Source: JAZDOH01 sp043798815 (GTDB lineage Bacteria > Patescibacteriota > Gracilibacteria > UM-FILTER-43-11). From it: a stretch of 17,458 bases of DNA. The notes under the pieces were generated by a model. That model saw nothing but the letters and a program-made list of their open reading frames with translations, was not told the DNA's origin and did not search any database. Position 1 is the first letter of the stretch, and every line of letters begins with the position of its first letter. This document shows positions 1 to 5,745 of the stretch, piece after piece. Where the stretch lies: NCBI GenBank assembly GCA_043798815.1, contig JAZDOH010000031.1, positions 1-17,458 of the forward strand, given 5' to 3'. A program made the translations under genes and the position numbers.

Positions 1-40
1 TCTGCCGCGCGTTAAACATTTTTAATTCGTTCTTGAGTCT

Positions 41-640
41 ATGGATTCACTCAAAATTCTCATAGCCACCGGCGTGATCATTCTGTTGGGAAGTTTCCTT
101 GCCGGATGCTCCCGGCTTACTTCACGCGATGCCGGAGCCACTCCTACTGCGGGAATGGAAGATCTTAAACAAGCCGCCGGAATTCAAAAAGACGTCACAC
201 TTGATCTTTCCGCTCAGCGCCTGCCTGCCGGCAGGCATGGCGATCGCAATCAATTGAAAGTAAAGGTGACTCTTAAAAATCCTTCCCAACGTCCCATCAC
301 TTCCGCCCAAACCTGGCTCACCTACGATCCCGCATCCCTCAAGGGGGTTTCGGTCGATGTAAGCCAATCAGCCTTCACTCTCACCGCTCCGTTCGAAAGC
401 CTGTTTGATCAGGGAAGAGGGTTGGTGAAACTGGGGCGAGGCAGTGAAAAGCCCATCACGGATTCTTTCATCACGATGGGGGAACTCACGTTTGAAATCT
501 TAAAGCCTGGCACCACCATGGTCAGCGCTTATGATTACAAGCCCAATTTGCGCGGCCATGTTTCCGCCAATGTCATGCTCGATGGCCGGCCGTACAATGT
601 TCTCACCAAACCCCAGAGCCCCGCGCTCATCATTCAATAA
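41..640 (+). CDS. Lipoprotein with a cohesin-like beta-sandwich domain
   Basis: A 199-residue protein probably anchored to the outer face of the membrane. Residues 5-22 are hydrophobic and end in a lipobox, LAGC, with Cys23 as the lipidation site. Residues about 50-185 resemble a cohesin-type beta-sandwich (VTLKNP, then LTYDPASLKGVSV). The same domain occurs in the next gene, with matching blocks KNP, YDP/YNP, FTL-AP, YDY and GHVS-N. Residues 61-67 (LPAGRHG) are encoded by a GC palindrome and look like an insertion in the strand that reads VKAGDE in the next protein. The stop codon directly abuts the next ATG, so the two are probably co-transcribed. No Shine-Dalgarno is visible. Cohesin assignment is by pattern only; the ligand is unknown. 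The start was chosen for its signal peptide. Confidence 0.75.
   Translation: MDSLKILIATGVIILLGSFLAGCSRLTSRDAGATPTAGMEDLKQAAGIQKDVTLDLSAQRLPAGRHGDRNQLKVKVTLKNPSQRPITSAQTWLTYDPASLKGVSVDVSQSAFTLTAPFESLFDQGRGLVKLGRGSEKPITDSFITMGELTFEILKPGTTMVSAYDYKPNLRGHVSANVMLDGRPYNVLTKPQSPALIIQ
220..237. repeat. GC-rich palindromic repeat, copy 1 (in frame)
   Basis: Positions 222-237 are a perfect 16-bp palindrome, TGCCTGCCGGCAGGCA, inside the lipoprotein gene. It is read in frame as LPAGRH. Three related copies lie at 1474-1494, 1780-1800 and 5035-5052, all within coding sequence. Confidence 0.8.
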
Positions 641-1714
641 ATGAAAAAAACCCTCACCCTCATTTCGGCCGTGTTTGTCCTGTTGGTTTCCCTCAACCTG
701 GTGCTCGCCATTGCCCAGGAACAAGACGTGACTCTGGAATACCGAACCACCTCCACCTCTGTAAAAGCGGGAGATGAAGTGGTCGTGGATGTGGTGCTTA
801 AAAATCCCGACCGGCAAAATGTCATTTCCGTCCGCTCATGGATGGAATACAACCCGGCGCACTTGGAAGGGGTGTCAGTTGAAACCATGGAATCCCTTTT
901 CACCTTATCCGCTCCCGGCGAGGATCGGTTTGAACCCGAAAGCGGTTGGGTCAAAATTGGCCGCTCCAATATTTCCGGCGGAGTCACAGAACCCGAAACC
1001 GTGGTGGCCAAGATCAAATTCCGCGTCAAAACCACCTCCGGCGTCACCGCTGCCCTTAAACCTTACGATTACCAAGTTTCAGAACTCGGACATGTGAGCG
1101 TGAACATCATCGAACAGGGATTCCCTGTGAATGTTTTGGCTCATGAGCCTGAAGAATTATTGATTCCCCTCAACGGCGGAGGCTCCGGCGGAACAGGCGC
1201 TGGCACTCCCTCACTCGCAACAGGAAGCTCCGGGACCACCATTACTCCAATCTCTTCTCTAATTCGACCCACGGGCTTAAAAGCCAATACCGGTTCGGGC
1301 ATTGTGGATTTGATTTGGGAAGCGCCTTTGGATTTGAATCGCGCGGGTTATTACGTGTATTACGGAAAAACCAGCGGACAATATTCCCGCCGGCGCACCG
1401 TTGGCAACGTGACCCAAACCCGCATTGAAGGACTGCCCAATGGAGAAACGTATTATTTTTCCGTGACGTCTTACCTGTCTGCCGGACAGGCAGGCGCCCT
1501 TTCAAACGCTGAAAGTGATTATTCAGATGAAGTCGGTGTGATCGTGGGTCAACCCCTCAGCTCCACCGCGCCCTTCCCCGGGATGCTCGAAGCCATGTTG
1601 AACCGCCTGCCCGAACAGCCTGCCAACGGGCCGCTCGCTTGGTGGATTCTATTCTCCGCCTTCGGACTTTCCGGCACGCTTTTATTTCGCAAATCCTCTT
1701 TGACCAACCGCTAA
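641..1714 (+). CDS. Cohesin-like and fibronectin type III surface protein with C-terminal membrane anchor
   Basis: A 357-residue exported protein. An N-terminal signal or membrane segment covers about residues 4-24, followed by a cohesin-like domain (about 28-176) paralogous to the preceding lipoprotein. A Gly/Ser/Thr-rich linker (about 178-205) leads to a fibronectin type III-like domain (about 208-302, with strand motifs VDLIWEAP, YYVYYG and TYYFSVTSY). A hydrophobic segment at about 334-350, followed by RKSSLTNR, suggests a C-terminal anchor. A loop of the FnIII domain contains LSAGQAG, encoded by a copy of the window's palindrome. The ATG follows the previous stop without a gap and lacks a Shine-Dalgarno. 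The likely role is surface binding or a scaffold; there is no LPxTG motif, only LPEQPANG before the last hydrophobic stretch. Confidence 0.78.
   Translation: MKKTLTLISAVFVLLVSLNLVLAIAQEQDVTLEYRTTSTSVKAGDEVVVDVVLKNPDRQNVISVRSWMEYNPAHLEGVSVETMESLFTLSAPGEDRFEPESGWVKIGRSNISGGVTEPETVVAKIKFRVKTTSGVTAALKPYDYQVSELGHVSVNIIEQGFPVNVLAHEPEELLIPLNGGGSGGTGAGTPSLATGSSGTTITPISSLIRPTGLKANTGSGIVDLIWEAPLDLNRAGYYVYYGKTSGQYSRRRTVGNVTQTRIEGLPNGETYYFSVTSYLSAGQAGALSNAESDYSDEVGVIVGQPLSSTAPFPGMLEAMLNRLPEQPANGPLAWWILFSAFGLSGTLLFRKSSLTNR
1474..1494. repeat. GC-rich palindromic repeat, copy 2 (in frame)
   Basis: This variant copy contains the inverted arms CCTGTC and GACAGG (1474-1479 and 1485-1490). It is read in frame as LSAGQAG within the FnIII domain of the surface protein. 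Confidence 0.7.
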
Positions 1715-1720
1715 ACGACC

Positions 1721-2644
1721 ATGAAAAAATCCACCCATTGGGTCACCATTCCGGAAGAAATCCTTCACACTCCTGCTTCCCTGTCTGACCGGCAGGCAGG
1801 CACGGCGGGCAAGAAGGCTGAAACTCGTTCGACGCAAACGCGTCCGGGCGAAGTGCAGCACAAATTCTTTTGGGGCGTTGGCTTTGTGGTGGTCATGATC
1901 GCCAGTTTTGCCGTTTTGGCCCCCCAGCAATTTGGCAGCATTCTCCAGGGCAACCTGTTCGATGCGCCGGGAGTCACAGCGCCGGATTTGTCACAAGGCG
2001 TGGGTTCATTGGGAGTTTTGCCGTCAGGCGTCTCTTCCGCCCCCGCTCCTTCAGCGGATGAATCAACTTCTTCCGGGAATCAAACCGTCATCCAACCGGA
2101 AACAGCCCCCGTGAGCGTTCAGGTAACCCCCCTAGCTCCTGCCGCCCCAGATTCCGGAGCGCCTGCGGAATTGGATGCCAATCAAAAACTCATCCAGGAA
2201 CTTCAAAAGCAGGTGGCGGATCTCAAATCCCAACAGCAAACCACAGTGTCCGTCACTCCTCCGGTTCCCGGAGTCCCAGGAATCCCATTGCCCGGATTGA
2301 CCTTTTCACTTCCAACCGATTTGCGAAGCGCGGCTCCTGAAGCCGCCAGTGCGACGGCCACCTTTGGTCAAACAGCCACCAGCCCGGAAGGCTACCGTCT
2401 CAATTCTCATCGCGTTTCGGTTAGTCCCCAGGTCGTTTTAGAACAATACTCCCGCGGAGGTTATCGAGTTCCCGCTTCCTCCACGTCTTTCATTCCTGCA
2501 ACCACCACTCCCGCTTATCGTGCGGATTTTGGCGGCGTTCGCGGCACTCCCGATTCAGGTCCGAAAGAAGTGTTGCTATTCACATTGATTCTAACGTTTG
2601 CCGGATTACTGGTTTATAAGGCCGTTCGCCTGAGGCGCAGTTAA
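1721..2644 (+). CDS. Membrane protein with a transmembrane segment at each end, unknown function
   Basis: A 307-residue protein I do not recognise. A hydrophilic N-terminus of about 48 residues precedes a transmembrane helix (about 49-67, beginning FFWGVGF). A long Pro/Ser/Thr/Ala-rich region follows, interrupted by a short probable coiled coil (about 148-170, ELDANQKLIQELQKQVADLK). A second hydrophobic helix (about 282-300) ends in a basic tail, RLRRS. Both ends are therefore expected on the cytoplasmic side, with an extended extracytoplasmic loop. LSDRQAG at residues 21-27 is encoded by another palindrome copy. The gene lies 6 bp after the cohesin/FnIII gene and probably belongs to the same operon. 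It could be an envelope tether for the two upstream beta-sandwich proteins, which is inference from position. Confidence 0.7.
   Translation: MKKSTHWVTIPEEILHTPASLSDRQAGTAGKKAETRSTQTRPGEVQHKFFWGVGFVVVMIASFAVLAPQQFGSILQGNLFDAPGVTAPDLSQGVGSLGVLPSGVSSAPAPSADESTSSGNQTVIQPETAPVSVQVTPLAPAAPDSGAPAELDANQKLIQELQKQVADLKSQQQTTVSVTPPVPGVPGIPLPGLTFSLPTDLRSAAPEAASATATFGQTATSPEGYRLNSHRVSVSPQVVLEQYSRGGYRVPASSTSFIPATTTPAYRADFGGVRGTPDSGPKEVLLFTLILTFAGLLVYKAVRLRRS
1780..1800. repeat. GC-rich palindromic repeat, copy 3 (in frame)
   Basis: Copy reading CCTGTCTGACCGGCAGGCAG plus one G. It lies in the 5' part of the two-helix membrane protein gene and is translated as part of LSDRQAG, in the cytoplasmic N-terminus upstream of the first transmembrane helix. 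Confidence 0.7.
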
Positions 2645-2649
2645 GTCCG

Positions 2650-2679
2650 TTGATCATTTTTCGATCTCCATGTTACAAT
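2650..2679 (+). promoter_or_regulatory. Candidate sigma70-type promoter for the MBL-Com-flavodoxin operon
   Basis: TTGATC (2650-2655), an 18-bp spacer, then TACAAT (2674-2679) preceded by TGT, an extended -10 element. The ATG of the MBL-fold gene is at 2706, giving a leader of about 20 nt with no Shine-Dalgarno. Confidence 0.5.
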
Positions 2680-2705
2680 GGCACCGCTTTTTAACGATGT
2701 AATTT

Positions 2706-3296
2706 ATGGAAATCAAATTTCATGGCAAAAATTGTTTTACCGTCAAAGACCAAAAGATCACGGTGGCTTTGGATCCTCATGACAAAGGGCTTTCAGCGAA
2801 TGCGGTTGCTCTGAGCCAGGCTGACGAAGAGCACAAAATCAGCAAGCTCGTGGCTGGCGAACCCAAGGTGTTCGACTGGCCCGGAGAGTATGAAACACTT
2901 GGTGTTCATTTCCACGGGATCCATTCGTTCCGCGACCCCAAAGAATCCAAAATCCAGCGCGAAAACACCGTTTTCCACATCACCATGAATGGCATCCGGT
3001 TGTGCCATCTGGGCAATCAGGGCACCAAGCTCACACCCCAGCAGCTCGAGCAAGTGGGGGATGTGGACGTTCTTTTTGTGCCGGTGGGCGGAAAAGACGC
3101 GGCGGATGCCAAGAAAGCCAAAGAAATCGTGGAACAGATTGAACCTCGGGTGGTTATCCCCATGGGGTATGACAGTCCCGCTGAATTTTTGTCGGCGATG
3201 GGGGCCAAAGCCGTGGAACCTCTGGAAAACTTCACCTTCAAAAAAACCGAACTCCCCGAAGACACCACGCGCGTGATCGTGCTAACTGCCGCCTGA
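2706..3296 (+). CDS. UlaG-like metallo-beta-lactamase-fold protein with degenerate metal site
   Basis: A 196-residue protein with the layout of small UlaG-like members of the metallo-beta-lactamase superfamily: short N-terminal strands (MEIKFHGKNCFTV), a DWPGEYE segment (57-63), CHLGNQG (100-106) and a late VVIPMGYDS strand. The usual SHxHxDH motif is expected at residues 37-43 but reads SQADEEH, so only the last His remains. The usual HxGD reads HLGN (101-104). Zinc-dependent hydrolysis is therefore doubtful, and a binding or structural role is possible. The next gene starts 3 bp after the stop, which indicates an operon. The family call is by motif pattern; loss of metal ligands is directly visible. 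Confidence 0.72.
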   Translation: MEIKFHGKNCFTVKDQKITVALDPHDKGLSANAVALSQADEEHKISKLVAGEPKVFDWPGEYETLGVHFHGIHSFRDPKESKIQRENTVFHITMNGIRLCHLGNQGTKLTPQQLEQVGDVDVLFVPVGGKDAADAKKAKEIVEQIEPRVVIPMGYDSPAEFLSAMGAKAVEPLENFTFKKTELPEDTTRVIVLTAA

Positions 3297-3299
3297 GCC

Positions 3300-3500
3300 A
3301 TGGAACCTCACGTTTTCCATTATTTGGATTACCGATGCCAAAGCTGTCATAAGCTTTTGTTTAAAGGAATGCTCGTCGACAGCGAAGTGGAAGTGAAGTG
3401 CAAGCGCTGCTCGGAAGTTAATATTTTTAAAGGGGAGCCCAAATCCCGCTACCTTTGCCTCAAAGGAGAATGTCCTAACCGAATCGCATGCAAATCGTAA
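3300..3500 (+). CDS. Mu Com-like small zinc-ribbon protein
   Basis: A 66-residue Cys-rich protein. RCQSCHKLLFKG at about residues 12-23 and IKC-like VKCKRCSEVN at about 32-41 give two CxxC pairs and match the pattern of the phage Mu Com family, known for a translational regulator that binds mRNA. Three further Cys follow (CLKGECPNRIAC), which could form a second site. It starts 3 bp after the MBL-fold gene and overlaps the flavodoxin gene by 13 bp, so its translation is probably coupled to both. Whether this chromosomal homologue binds RNA is unknown. No Shine-Dalgarno precedes the ATG. Confidence 0.75.
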   Translation: MEPHVFHYLDYRCQSCHKLLFKGMLVDSEVEVKCKRCSEVNIFKGEPKSRYLCLKGECPNRIACKS

Positions 3501-3955
3501 TCGTATACGCCAGCACCGGCGGCAACACGGAACTGGCAGCCGAACAGGTGGCTGAAACCCTGCGGCATTATCAGCATCACGTCACGCTGCAGCGGGCGGA
3601 ATTGAGCGAACCTCAGGATTTACTGAAAGGGGATTTGTTTATTCTGGCGAGTCCCACCTACGGTCATGGCGCGCTTGAAGGGGCAATGGAAACGTTTCTC
3701 GGAAAAGTGGGTGACCTGCGTTTTGACGGAAAACCATGCGCGGTCATCGGTCTCGGTGATCCCAAATACGAATTGCTGTATCACATCGAATCCGCCGTGA
3801 TTCTCGAAAAATTCCTCAAAGACCGAGGCGCCCATTTGGTCACGCCCGCCCTTCGCATCAGCCGTTCTCCGGTGTTGTTTTTGGACACGATGATCGCGAA
3901 GTGGGCAAATGAACTGGTGGCCCCGACAAGAATTGAACTTGTATCTAAGCCTTAG
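3488..3955 (+). CDS. Flavodoxin
   Basis: A 155-residue flavodoxin, an FMN-binding single-domain electron carrier in the cytoplasm. The phosphate-binding loop is ASTGGNTE (residues 8-15). The loops that pack on the isoalloxazine ring are SPTYGHG (55-61) and GLGDPKY (88-94). The first 142 residues are a normal flavodoxin length. Residues 143-155 (LVAPTRIELVSKP) are encoded entirely by the antisense strand of a tRNA-Arg gene, so this tail is not a conserved part of the family. The gene overlaps the Com-like gene by 13 bp. The ATG at 3488 gives the canonical N-terminal strand MQIVIVYAS. It could also be called a flavodoxin-like oxidoreductase subunit, but no fused domain is present. Confidence 0.88.
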   Translation: MQIVIVYASTGGNTELAAEQVAETLRHYQHHVTLQRAELSEPQDLLKGDLFILASPTYGHGALEGAMETFLGKVGDLRFDGKPCAVIGLGDPKYELLYHIESAVILEKFLKDRGAHLVTPALRISRSPVLFLDTMIAKWANELVAPTRIELVSKP

Positions 3956-3989
3956 GAGTGCCTTGTTCTATCCGTTGAACTACGGGGCC
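3915..3989 (-). tRNA. tRNA-Arg, anticodon CCT (reads AGG)
   Basis: On the minus strand the sequence folds as a cloverleaf. A perfect 7-bp acceptor stem pairs GGCCCCG with CGGGGCC. The D arm is GTTC/GAAC. The T arm is ACAAG-TTCAATT-CTTGT. The discriminator is A, and an encoded CCA lies at 3917-3915. The anticodon loop is CTCCTAA, giving anticodon CCT. The anticodon stem AGGCA/GGCTT has one G-T pair and one A-G mismatch next to the loop. The 4-nt variable region is typical of class I tRNAs. The 3' half lies antisense within the end of the flavodoxin gene. Confidence 0.9.
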
Positions 3990-4075
3990 GTGATTTAAGA
4001 GTACACTAGTTTTTGGCGTAAAAAAAGACTTGAACTTTTGTTTACTTCGTGTTAGGCTTTAATCTCGAGGTATTT

Positions 4076-4114
4076 TTGAATCCTCTTGATTTTATGACTT
4101 ATATGATATATCAT
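4076..4114 (+). promoter_or_regulatory. Promoter and palindromic operator of the toxin-antitoxin operon
   Basis: TTGAAT (4076-4081), a 17-bp spacer, then TTATAT (4099-4104); TATGAT at 4102-4107 is an alternative -10. A perfect 12-bp palindrome, ATGATATATCAT (4103-4114), covers the end of the -10 and the first two bases of the toxin ATG at 4113. This is a typical place for autorepression by a HigA-type antitoxin. The transcript would be leaderless or nearly so. Confidence 0.5.
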
Positions 4115-4505
4115 GAACATGACGTATAAAGCCTATTACTATTTAAAGCCTAGCGGACGAGCACCATTGGCAGAGTATCTGAAAGAATTCAAAGATAAGA
4201 GAACGATAGCTGTGATTTTTAAATTCATTGTTCGCTTGATTAGCAGCGAGTGTCAGCTTCCTTCGAACTTTGTGAAGCCGGTTGTAGAAAAAATTTATGA
4301 ATTGCGTATCTGCTATCACGGAAACCATTATCGTATATTTTATTTCATTCGAGAGCGAGGTAAGGTAATTCTACTGGATGGTTATACTAAAAAAACCAAT
4401 AAAATCCCCTCCCGCATTCTCAAAAGGGTACAAAATTATTACTTTGATTATTTAACTCATCAATATGAAAAAGAATTTAAAGAAAAGGAAATTGTCATTG
4501 CCTGA
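4113..4505 (+). CDS. HigB/RelE-superfamily toxin (Gp49-like)
   Basis: A 130-residue protein resembling the phage Gp49-like branch of HigB toxins, mRNA-cleaving ribosome-dependent RNases of the RelE superfamily. The core runs KIYELRICYHGNHYRIFYFI (about residues 62-81), then VILLDGYTKKTNKIP (about 87-101), the usual strand with hydrophobic-Y/F-x-KK and a following helix. Toxin before antitoxin is the standard HigBA order, and the reading frames overlap by 41 bp. A second ATG at 4119 could be the true start. The pair is visibly more AT-rich than the upstream operons, which suits a mobile module. Catalytic activity is inferred from family membership. Confidence 0.8.
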   Translation: MNMTYKAYYYLKPSGRAPLAEYLKEFKDKRTIAVIFKFIVRLISSECQLPSNFVKPVVEKIYELRICYHGNHYRIFYFIRERGKVILLDGYTKKTNKIPSRILKRVQNYYFDYLTHQYEKEFKEKEIVIA

Positions 4506-4800
4506 AGATCCCAATATCCAATATTTAGAGGATCTTTGGGAAGATCCTGAGTTTCAGGGTTATTATAAAGAGGCATCTCAAGTGGTGGATGTGGCTATTA
4601 TGATCGCTGAAATGCGAGATGCTAAAAAGTTAACTCAAAAAGAGCTAGCCAAGCGTTTGAATACAAATCAAAGTGTGATTTCTAGAATTGAGAAAGGGGT
4701 AGAAAATATTACACTCAAAAGACTTTTTGATTTAGTAAAAGCCCTTGGTTTTTATATAAAACTAAGTTGGCATCCTCTCATCTCGCAACGAAAGCGGTAG
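4465..4800 (+). CDS. HigA-type antitoxin with Xre helix-turn-helix
   Basis: A 111-residue protein with a classic Xre/Cro helix-turn-helix at about residues 55-95 (LTQKELAKRLNTNQSVISRI, then ITLKRLFDLVKALG). The N-terminal region (about 15-50) is acidic and aromatic and is the likely toxin-binding part. It overlaps the toxin gene by 41 bp, so the two are co-expressed. Its product probably binds the palindrome at 4103-4114. Its 3' end overlaps the convergent TrmB-1 gene by 23 bp, so the pair has been inserted or packed tightly against the array. Family assignment is secure; regulation is inferred. Confidence 0.85.
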   Translation: MKKNLKKRKLSLPEDPNIQYLEDLWEDPEFQGYYKEASQVVDVAIMIAEMRDAKKLTQKELAKRLNTNQSVISRIEKGVENITLKRLFDLVKALGFYIKLSWHPLISQRKR

Positions 4801-5560
4801 CACCCAGCCACGCCAAATCAAATACCGACTTCATGGATTGGGCAAAGTTGGAGCTTTCTACAAGCAGGCCGATGAGCTCATCAGGATTGAGCGACATGAC
4901 GGCGACTTTATTTCCGTAAATCGCTATTTCGTTCTGGAAATTGAATTCTTTTGGGTTCACCATCAGGATTTCGAGCAAGTTCGGATCGTATTTTGCCGGG
5001 TAATAACCGTCGATGATGTCCACGCCTTCCGCTGCCTGTCTGCCGGCAGGCAAGATGGCGGGGCAAATGTAGCGGGTGCGAATTCCATTCTTCACTTTTT
5101 TGTGGCAATACTGACGGAAATAATCCGGAAACAAATCGATGAGCCCTTTAATGCTCGTATACCCAAGCACTTCACCCTTGGTTGTGAGCACGTCTTCGAA
5201 GATGGATTTAATGCCTTCAATTCCTTCGTAAAATCGAATCTTGGGTTTAAAGGCCAGTGTGTTCGTGATCGAAAGTAATTGAGGAATGAGTTCTTTGGTC
5301 CGCTCCATCCGCTCCTCCGCGATCTGTAAAAAGCGCTTGGGATCTTCGGCGGTAAAATGCAGCACTTTGCCTTTTTGGTACGAACTCACCAGTCCTTTAG
5401 TCACCAGATTTTGAAGCGTGTGGTAGCAGCTGGAACGATTCACGCCGGCCCGGCGCGCGATAGAGCTTACGAACGATCCGCCCAATTCCAGGATCGCCAT
5501 GTACACTTTTGCTTCTTCCGGCGTTAGGCCCAAATTTGAAAGTTCTTTGTCGACAATCAT
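4778..5560 (-). CDS. TrmB-family transcriptional regulator 1
   Basis: A 260-residue regulator with an N-terminal winged helix of TrmB type (about residues 5-70: LGLTPEEAKVYMAILELG, then SIARRAGVNRSSCYHTLQNL and GLVSSYQKGK). A short helical linker leads to a C-terminal domain beginning FYEGIEGIKSIFEDVL (about 110-125), the usual effector-sensing half in this family. LPAGRQA (170-176) is encoded by a palindrome copy, in a place where TrmB-2 has no equivalent. The gene is divergent from P1, with an inverted repeat in its own leader and a related one upstream of P1. It probably controls itself and P1/P2. Its 3' end overlaps the antitoxin gene by 23 bp. The ligand cannot be read from sequence. Confidence 0.85.
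   Translation of the reverse strand: MIVDKELSNLGLTPEEAKVYMAILELGGSFVSSIARRAGVNRSSCYHTLQNLVTKGLVSSYQKGKVLHFTAEDPKRFLQIAEERMERTKELIPQLLSITNTLAFKPKIRFYEGIEGIKSIFEDVLTTKGEVLGYTSIKGLIDLFPDYFRQYCHKKVKNGIRTRYICPAILPAGRQAAEGVDIIDGYYPAKYDPNLLEILMVNPKEFNFQNEIAIYGNKVAVMSLNPDELIGLLVESSNFAQSMKSVFDLAWLGATAFVAR
5035..5052. repeat. GC-rich palindromic repeat, copy 4 (in frame, inside TrmB-1)
   Basis: CCTGTCTGCCGGCAGGCA on the + strand. It is read from the minus strand as LPAGRQA within the putative effector domain of the TrmB-1 regulator. It has the same core, TGCCGGCA, as the copy at 220-237. Confidence 0.8.
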
Positions 5561-5563
5561 TGT

Positions 5564-5581
5564 TGTTGAGTTAATTCAACA
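5564..5581. promoter_or_regulatory. Candidate TrmB-1 operator in its own leader
   Basis: Perfect inverted repeat TGTTGA-N6-TCAACA, starting 3 bp upstream of the TrmB-1 start codon and downstream of its candidate promoter. The position suits autorepression. Confidence 0.5.
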
Positions 5582-5611
5582 GAAAATAGCTTTTTATAGG
5601 ATTATGGCTTA

Positions 5612-5639
5612 AGTATAACAAAAAACCGTCAAAAATCAA
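5612..5639 (-). promoter_or_regulatory. Candidate promoter of TrmB-1
   Basis: Read on the minus strand: TTGATT (5639-5634), a 16-bp spacer, then TATACT (5617-5612) with an upstream TG (extended -10). Transcription would start near 5605, giving a leader of about 45 nt that contains the inverted repeat at 5564-5581. Confidence 0.5.
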
Positions 5640-5648
5640 GGCCAATAT

Positions 5649-5666
5649 TGTTGAAAATACTAGACA
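5649..5666. promoter_or_regulatory. Second, degenerate TrmB-1-type site upstream of P1
   Basis: TGTTGA-N6-TAGACA has the same length and the same left half as the site at 5564-5581; the right half matches at 4 of 6 bases. It lies 5 bp upstream of a TTGACT -35 candidate for P1. Confidence 0.35.
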
Positions 5667-5671
5667 CATGC

Positions 5672-5734
5672 TTGACTTGTGGCCTGCGTTCATGTAATTT
5701 ATCAGTTTGTAGTCAGAAGCCATAATTTTATAAC
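5672..5734 (+). promoter_or_regulatory. Candidate promoters for P1
   Basis: Two alternatives are visible. The first is TTGACT (5672-5677), 17 bp, TAATTT (5695-5700), which gives a leader of about 40 nt. The second is TTGTAG (5707-5712), 16 bp, TATAAC (5729-5734), which places the start a few bases before the ATG at 5746. No Shine-Dalgarno precedes the ATG. Confidence 0.35.
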
Positions 5735-5745
5735 AATTTTATTTC

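Noticed and set aside
1..40. Possible end of an upstream gene
   Set aside because: Stops occur at 13-15 and 23-25 in two frames, but too few codons are visible to decide whether either is real.
2627..2637. CGCC-TGA-GGCG hairpin as a terminator of the envelope operon
   Set aside because: The stem is only 4 bp, lies within the coding end, and is not followed by a T tract.
3956..4112. A second RNA gene or small gene between the tRNA and the toxin
   Set aside because: No cloverleaf, conserved motif or credible reading frame is visible; only a weak GAGG/CCTC hairpin and the toxin promoter.
4838..5278. Long + strand reading frame opposite TrmB-1
   Set aside because: It lies wholly inside a well-supported regulator gene, has no recognisable motif, and encodes a shadow translation. 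Other long antisense frames opposite P1-P6 were dismissed for the same reason.
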